From Victivallis vadensis (GTDB lineage Bacteria; Verrucomicrobiota; Lentisphaeria; Victivallales; Victivallaceae), in NCBI RefSeq assembly GCF_003096415.1, contig NZ_QEKH01000007.1, positions 106,871 through 170,870 of the forward strand: 64,000 bases of DNA, given 5' to 3'. The first letter of the stretch is position 1. Every line of letters begins with the position of its first letter. A program made the translations under genes and the position numbers. Below are positions 61,231-64,000 of this stretch, piece after piece. Below the pieces are notes generated by a model, which did not search any database, had not been told where the DNA came from, and was given only the letters and a program-made list of their open reading frames with translations.

Positions 61231-62094
61231 ATGAAAAACAAGAAAAACTGGGCCGTGCCCGCCGTACTGCTCTCGATGTTGAGCGTGCAGGGGGGAGCGT
61301 CCATCGCCAAATATCTGTTTCCGATCCTCGGTCCCGCCGGTACGGGCACACTCCGCATCGGGCTGGCCGGAATCCTGCTCGCCGCGGTCAACCGGCCGCA
61401 GGTGCATAAATTCACCAGAGCCAACTGGCTTTTCGCACTTGCCTACGGGGTCAGCATCTGCTTTATGAATCTCCTGTTCTACTACGGCATCCGGCGCATT
61501 CCGCTGGGACTTGGCGTGACGGTGGAATTCATCGGCCCTCTGGGGCTCGCGCTGCTGACTTCGCGGAAAGCCTCGGATTTCCTGTGGGCGCTGCTGGCCG
61601 GAGCCGGCATTGTGCTGATCGTTCCGTGGCGAGGCGGCAGCGTGGATCCTGTCGGATTATTGTTCGTCTTTCTCGCCGGGCTGCTGTGGGCGGCCTATAT
61701 CGTGATCGGCGGCAAAATCACCGCCCGGATGAAGAGCTCGGACGCGGTCACGACCGGGATGTGCATCGCTTTTTTGTTCATCCTCCCCTTCGGCATTTTC
61801 AGCGGCGACCTCGACGCGCTGGACCTGAAACTGCTGCTGATCGGTCTCGGCGTCGGTGTTTTTTCAAATGCGCTTCCGTTCTCGCTGGACCTGTTCGCCC
61901 TGAAACAGGTTCCGGCAAAAACGTTCAGCGTTCTCCAGAGCCTCCAGCCTGCTTTCGGCGCATTGTCAGGTTTGGTGTTCCTTGGGGAAATCCTCTCCGT
62001 CAGGCAATGGATCGCAATCCTATGCGTAATTCTCGCCAGCACAGGAGCGACGATGTGCTCGGCTCCGAGAAAAATAACCTCACAGCCGGAATAA
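61231..62094 (+). CDS. EamA/DMT-family transporter (RhtA-like)
   Basis: A 287-residue inner-membrane protein with about ten helices in two EamA halves, typical of amino-acid and metabolite exporters. Landmarks resembling RhtA are SVQGGASIAKYLFP, FYYGIRRIPLGLGVTVEFIGPL, AGLLWAAYIVIGGKI and LQPAFGALSGLVFLGE. The annotated frame can start at GTG 61228, but the adjacent ATG 61231 is chosen. It has no functional partners nearby and is the last chromosomal gene before the tRNA-end attachment site. Confidence 0.87.
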   Translation: MKNKKNWAVPAVLLSMLSVQGGASIAKYLFPILGPAGTGTLRIGLAGILLAAVNRPQVHKFTRANWLFALAYGVSICFMNLLFYYGIRRIPLGLGVTVEFIGPLGLALLTSRKASDFLWALLAGAGIVLIVPWRGGSVDPVGLLFVFLAGLLWAAYIVIGGKITARMKSSDAVTTGMCIAFLFILPFGIFSGDLDALDLKLLLIGLGVGVFSNALPFSLDLFALKQVPAKTFSVLQSLQPAFGALSGLVFLGEILSVRQWIAILCVILASTGATMCSAPRKITSQPE

Positions 62095-62169
62095 AGGAGC
62101 GCCGCGCCGCCCCCGCCGTCGGACTCTGTTTTTCACGGGTTCTTTTCCTTAGTCAAAAGCATAAAAAAA

Positions 62170-62192
62170 CGCTGTAACTTATTGTTACAGCG
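62170..62192 (-). terminator. Terminator of an interrupted tRNA gene
   Basis: CGCTGTAAC (62170-62178) and GTTACAGCG (62184-62192) form a perfect 9 bp stem with a 5-base loop. Read on the minus strand it follows the tRNA-like CCA end at 62205 and is followed by TTTTTTTATG, a textbook intrinsic terminator in that direction. It could also help end the plus-strand EamA transcript. Confidence 0.75.
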
Positions 62193-62204
62193 TGAATTAT
62201 TAAA

Positions 62205-62221
62205 TGGTGGTGGGAGATGGA
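62205..62221 (-). other. 3' end of a tRNA gene (likely attachment site)
   Basis: On the minus strand 62220-62205 reads CCATC-TCCCACC-A-CCA: the 3' strand of a T-stem, a 7-base acceptor strand, the discriminator A and the encoded CCA, as in bacterial tRNA-Tyr genes whose acceptor is GGTGGGA. Upstream of the T-stem (from 62221) the tRNA-like pattern stops: no TTCRAN loop or acceptor 5' strand is present. It lies just before its own terminator. The best reading is an att half-site left where an integrated element joins the tRNA end. Confidence 0.65.
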
Positions 62222-62601
62222 CCCACTACCATCCAATCCTCGCCATGTTCATAATCAAGAACTTACAGAGTTAAAAGGATGCTGCAACATCAGTTTTTGC
62301 ATGATTTGTGTACCATTTGTGTACCAAGAAATGCCGAAAAACTGTTGTAAAGATACACCGTGGAACGCAAAATGTCAACTGCAAATATTCTTTGTTTTTT
62401 GCCCAAACTTATCTATTTTGAATTAAAAGAAAATAAAACAGGATAAATTCAGATAAAATCAATTATTTTCAATTATTTATATGATTTATCTTTTGGCAAA
62501 ATATATCAATTATTTAAGTTCATCAACTCAAACGAAAAATCTTACGCTATAGTGCGCGAGCGAAATGCGTGAGAGCGATAAATTGTGGTCAGAATTTTTG
62601 T
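62222..62601. other. AT-rich non-coding end of the putative integrated element
   Basis: No gene is visible. Base composition is far more AT-rich than the rest of the window. It contains the tandem repeat at 62304-62325 and, near 62550-62580, two similar words GCGCGAGCGA and GCGTGAGAGCGA. Confidence 0.5.
62304..62325. repeat. Two tandem copies of ATTTGTGTACC
   Basis: The 11-base word ATTTGTGTACC occurs twice without a gap, about 85 bp inside the putative att site. Short direct repeats at this distance are typical of recombinase arm-type binding sites, though this is inference. Confidence 0.6.
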
Positions 62602-63955
62602 TCAAATCATAATCCATTGCAGAGTGAATAGTTCTTGTGCTTCCAATGCGGGCGCGTAATCCCTGCGGGCTTGCATCAATGTGAGCTCCTTTTTCTGGGC
62701 GAGAGCTTCTTTCTCATTCCGGTATTGCTGCCAATGGCGGTCGAATTCCAATGAATCCGGCTTCAGGGTGGTCAATCGTTGTCGGAGTTGGGTGAGTTTT
62801 TCGGATTCCCATTGGGAGAGGCGTTCTTCGAAGCTGGCGATGTGCTGTTTGAATGCTTCCTGCAAACGTGTTTGCTCATTGGCGATTTGCTGGGCGGTGA
62901 GTTGTTCCAATATCTTTCGTGGTCGGCGGGGACTGCCGGAGATGATTTGACCGTGTTCCAGCAATCGAAGGCACTCTTCTTCGGTCAATGCATCGCACGT
63001 GTCGGAATAGCCGGTGTGGATGAGTTTTTCGTATTCATAATGGCATCGGCATTTCAAGAGGTTCACTTGGAGGAATCCTTCGGTTCCCGGTACGATTCCG
63101 GCAGGGATTTGCAAAATGGCACTCTTATTGGGAAGTTTCCGGCAACAATCCTTGAAATAAATGCAGATGACTTTTTAAGACGAGCTCAGACTTGCCATCC
63201 AGCTTCTTAAAAATTTTCTTCTCGCGCAGATAGGATTTCATCGCATCGGAAAAAATAGTTACTTCTGCCCGTTGTGAGTCATCCGATATAATGCTTTCTG
63301 TTTCAGGTGATGGAATTGCTGAAGCATCTTGTGCCGCTTCAATATTTACGGGCTCTTCCTGCGGTTTAGCTCCGAAGGTTTCGAAACGGCTCTTCTGCCC
63401 TTCAAGCATTGACACAAGCTCCGGGTCATAAGGGGCCGGGGGAAGAATTTCCGATACCCTCCCGTCGGGAAAAGGCGCATCAAAGCCATTTCGATAATTT
63501 CCCTTGCCGCGTTCCCGCTGTATTCGGTAGGCCTCCGAACGACCAAGGAAAAAATTGTGAATCAGGGGATACATTTCGGGAGAATCCCAATCCGCTTCGA
63601 GATTAAGCTGCTTTGCGTATTCGACCAGCTCTCCTGCAAGGTATTGACTGGTGTTGTGTTTCTCATAACAGCCGCTCATGATGGCCCTGTGTTCTTCGCA
63701 ATATTCCGAGGAAGGGGCGGCAGGGAAAGACATTCTTTTGCGCCAGAATTCATCCTTGCAGAGAATGTTATTGCAAAGCTGTCTGATTATCGGAAAAAGC
63801 AGTTCCATATTCACCATCCCATTCATGGCTTTCTTGAAAAGCGCCGACAGTTCTTTTCCGAGTAACTTACTCTTTTGAGCGGCGATATTCAAGTTGGAAT
63901 CTTTGGATAATGTCCCAAATTTTGTGATGGGATGTGTTGTTTGACAAGGTTGCAT
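62602..63955 (-). pseudogene. Frameshifted gene of the putative integrated element, unknown function
   Basis: Two minus-strand frames overlap: 63955-63125 (276 codons, ATG behind AAAAGG) and one open from about 63168 to 62602. The second has no ATG start until far into it, and the first ends soon after a run of five A (63172-63176 on the plus strand). Removing one A joins them into ~450 residues reading SELVLKVICIYFKDCC. The N-terminal part includes FSDAMKSYLREKKIFKKL, weakly reminiscent of core-binding regions of tyrosine recombinases; the C-terminal part has CRCHYEYEKLIHTGYSDTC and a coiled coil (AQQIANEQTRLQEAFKQHI). No recombinase catalytic motif is visible and no family is assigned. A sequencing error is an alternative to real decay. 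Confidence 0.5.
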
Positions 63956-63964
63956 CTGCCTTTT

Positions 63965-63983
63965 ATTTTGAGTAACTCAAAAT
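63965..63983. promoter_or_regulatory. Palindromic operator candidate before the element gene
   Basis: ATTTTGAGT-A-ACTCAAAAT is a perfect 19-base palindrome with one central base, 10 bp upstream of ATG 63955 and touching its ribosome-binding region. This size and symmetry fit a dimeric repressor site. Confidence 0.6.
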
Positions 63984-64000
63984 CTCAACATAAAGGGAAT

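Noticed and set aside
60984..61409. A 141-codon plus-strand frame overlapping the EamA start
   Set aside because: It runs deep into the EamA gene in another frame and has no good ribosome site; the 40-codon frame at 61007 fits the signals better.
62205..62300. A complete tRNA gene next to the CCA-like end
   Set aside because: Only the T-stem 3' strand and acceptor 3' strand are present; no anticodon arm, D-arm or acceptor 5' strand can be found in the next 90 bases.
63172..63176. Programmed ribosomal frameshift in the element gene
   Set aside because: The shift needed is +1 at five A without a canonical slippery heptamer or obvious stimulatory structure; simple mutation or sequencing error is more likely.

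Overview
The window looks like chromosome of a high-GC Lentisphaerota bacterium, most like the Victivallis group. This is inferred from the gene repertoire rather than a marker gene: repeated prepilin-type H-X9-DG proteins, each beside secreted glycoside hydrolases and an AraC, LacI or GntR regulator, plus FAD/Gfo-Idh sugar-derivative enzymes and no TonB/SusCD genes. No rRNA, complete tRNA, CRISPR array or intact transposase is present.

Layout. 1-9772 (minus): one glycan-degradation run of prepilin-like protein, beta-helix protein, sialidase-like, GH63-like and GH42-like proteins and a D-lyxose isomerase cut by the left edge. 9840-10610: hairpin-rich tandem repeat array. 10687-14528: AraC regulator divergent from a prepilin-like/GH71 pair. 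14593-19376: alpha/beta hydrolase, a ~690 bp palindromic element, AraC regulator, 2-hydroxyacid dehydrogenase and a C39-like protease. 19772-24901: asparagine-synthase-like orphan, di-iron repair protein Ric, two paralogous lipoproteins, and a macro domain/radical SAM pair. 24896-32702: secreted alpha-toroid protein, AraC regulator, HAD phosphatase, a second copy of the palindromic element, and a DUF1015/MTHFR/flippase-like operon. 33475-40633: LacI regulator, prepilin-like protein, clan-A glycosidase and GH42. 41432-48377: a four-gene operon (LamG glycosidase, DUF4380, Gfo/Idh dehydrogenase, prepilin-like protein) divergent from an AraC regulator. 48532-54545: CBM48 protein, P1B-2 metal ATPase with a CsoR-family repressor, and an FAD-oxidoreductase/IclR operon. 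54812-62094: GntR-AraR-type regulator, prepilin-like protein, GH5, phosphoesterase, sugar porter and EamA exporter. 62205-64000: the 3' end of a tRNA gene (tRNA-Tyr-like) with its terminator, then AT-rich DNA with a frameshifted gene, which looks like one end of an integrated element.

How it works together. At least five small regulons appear to be built alike: a one-component regulator, a secreted pilin-like protein and one or more secreted glycosidases, with intracellular enzymes (isomerase, Gfo/Idh, 2-hydroxyacid dehydrogenase, sugar porter) handling products. The most unusual non-coding material is a family of large palindromes seated at the 3' ends of convergent genes (15349-16035 and 28204-28910), a nested mini-version at 32868-32976, and a shared 15-base hairpin module elsewhere in the window.
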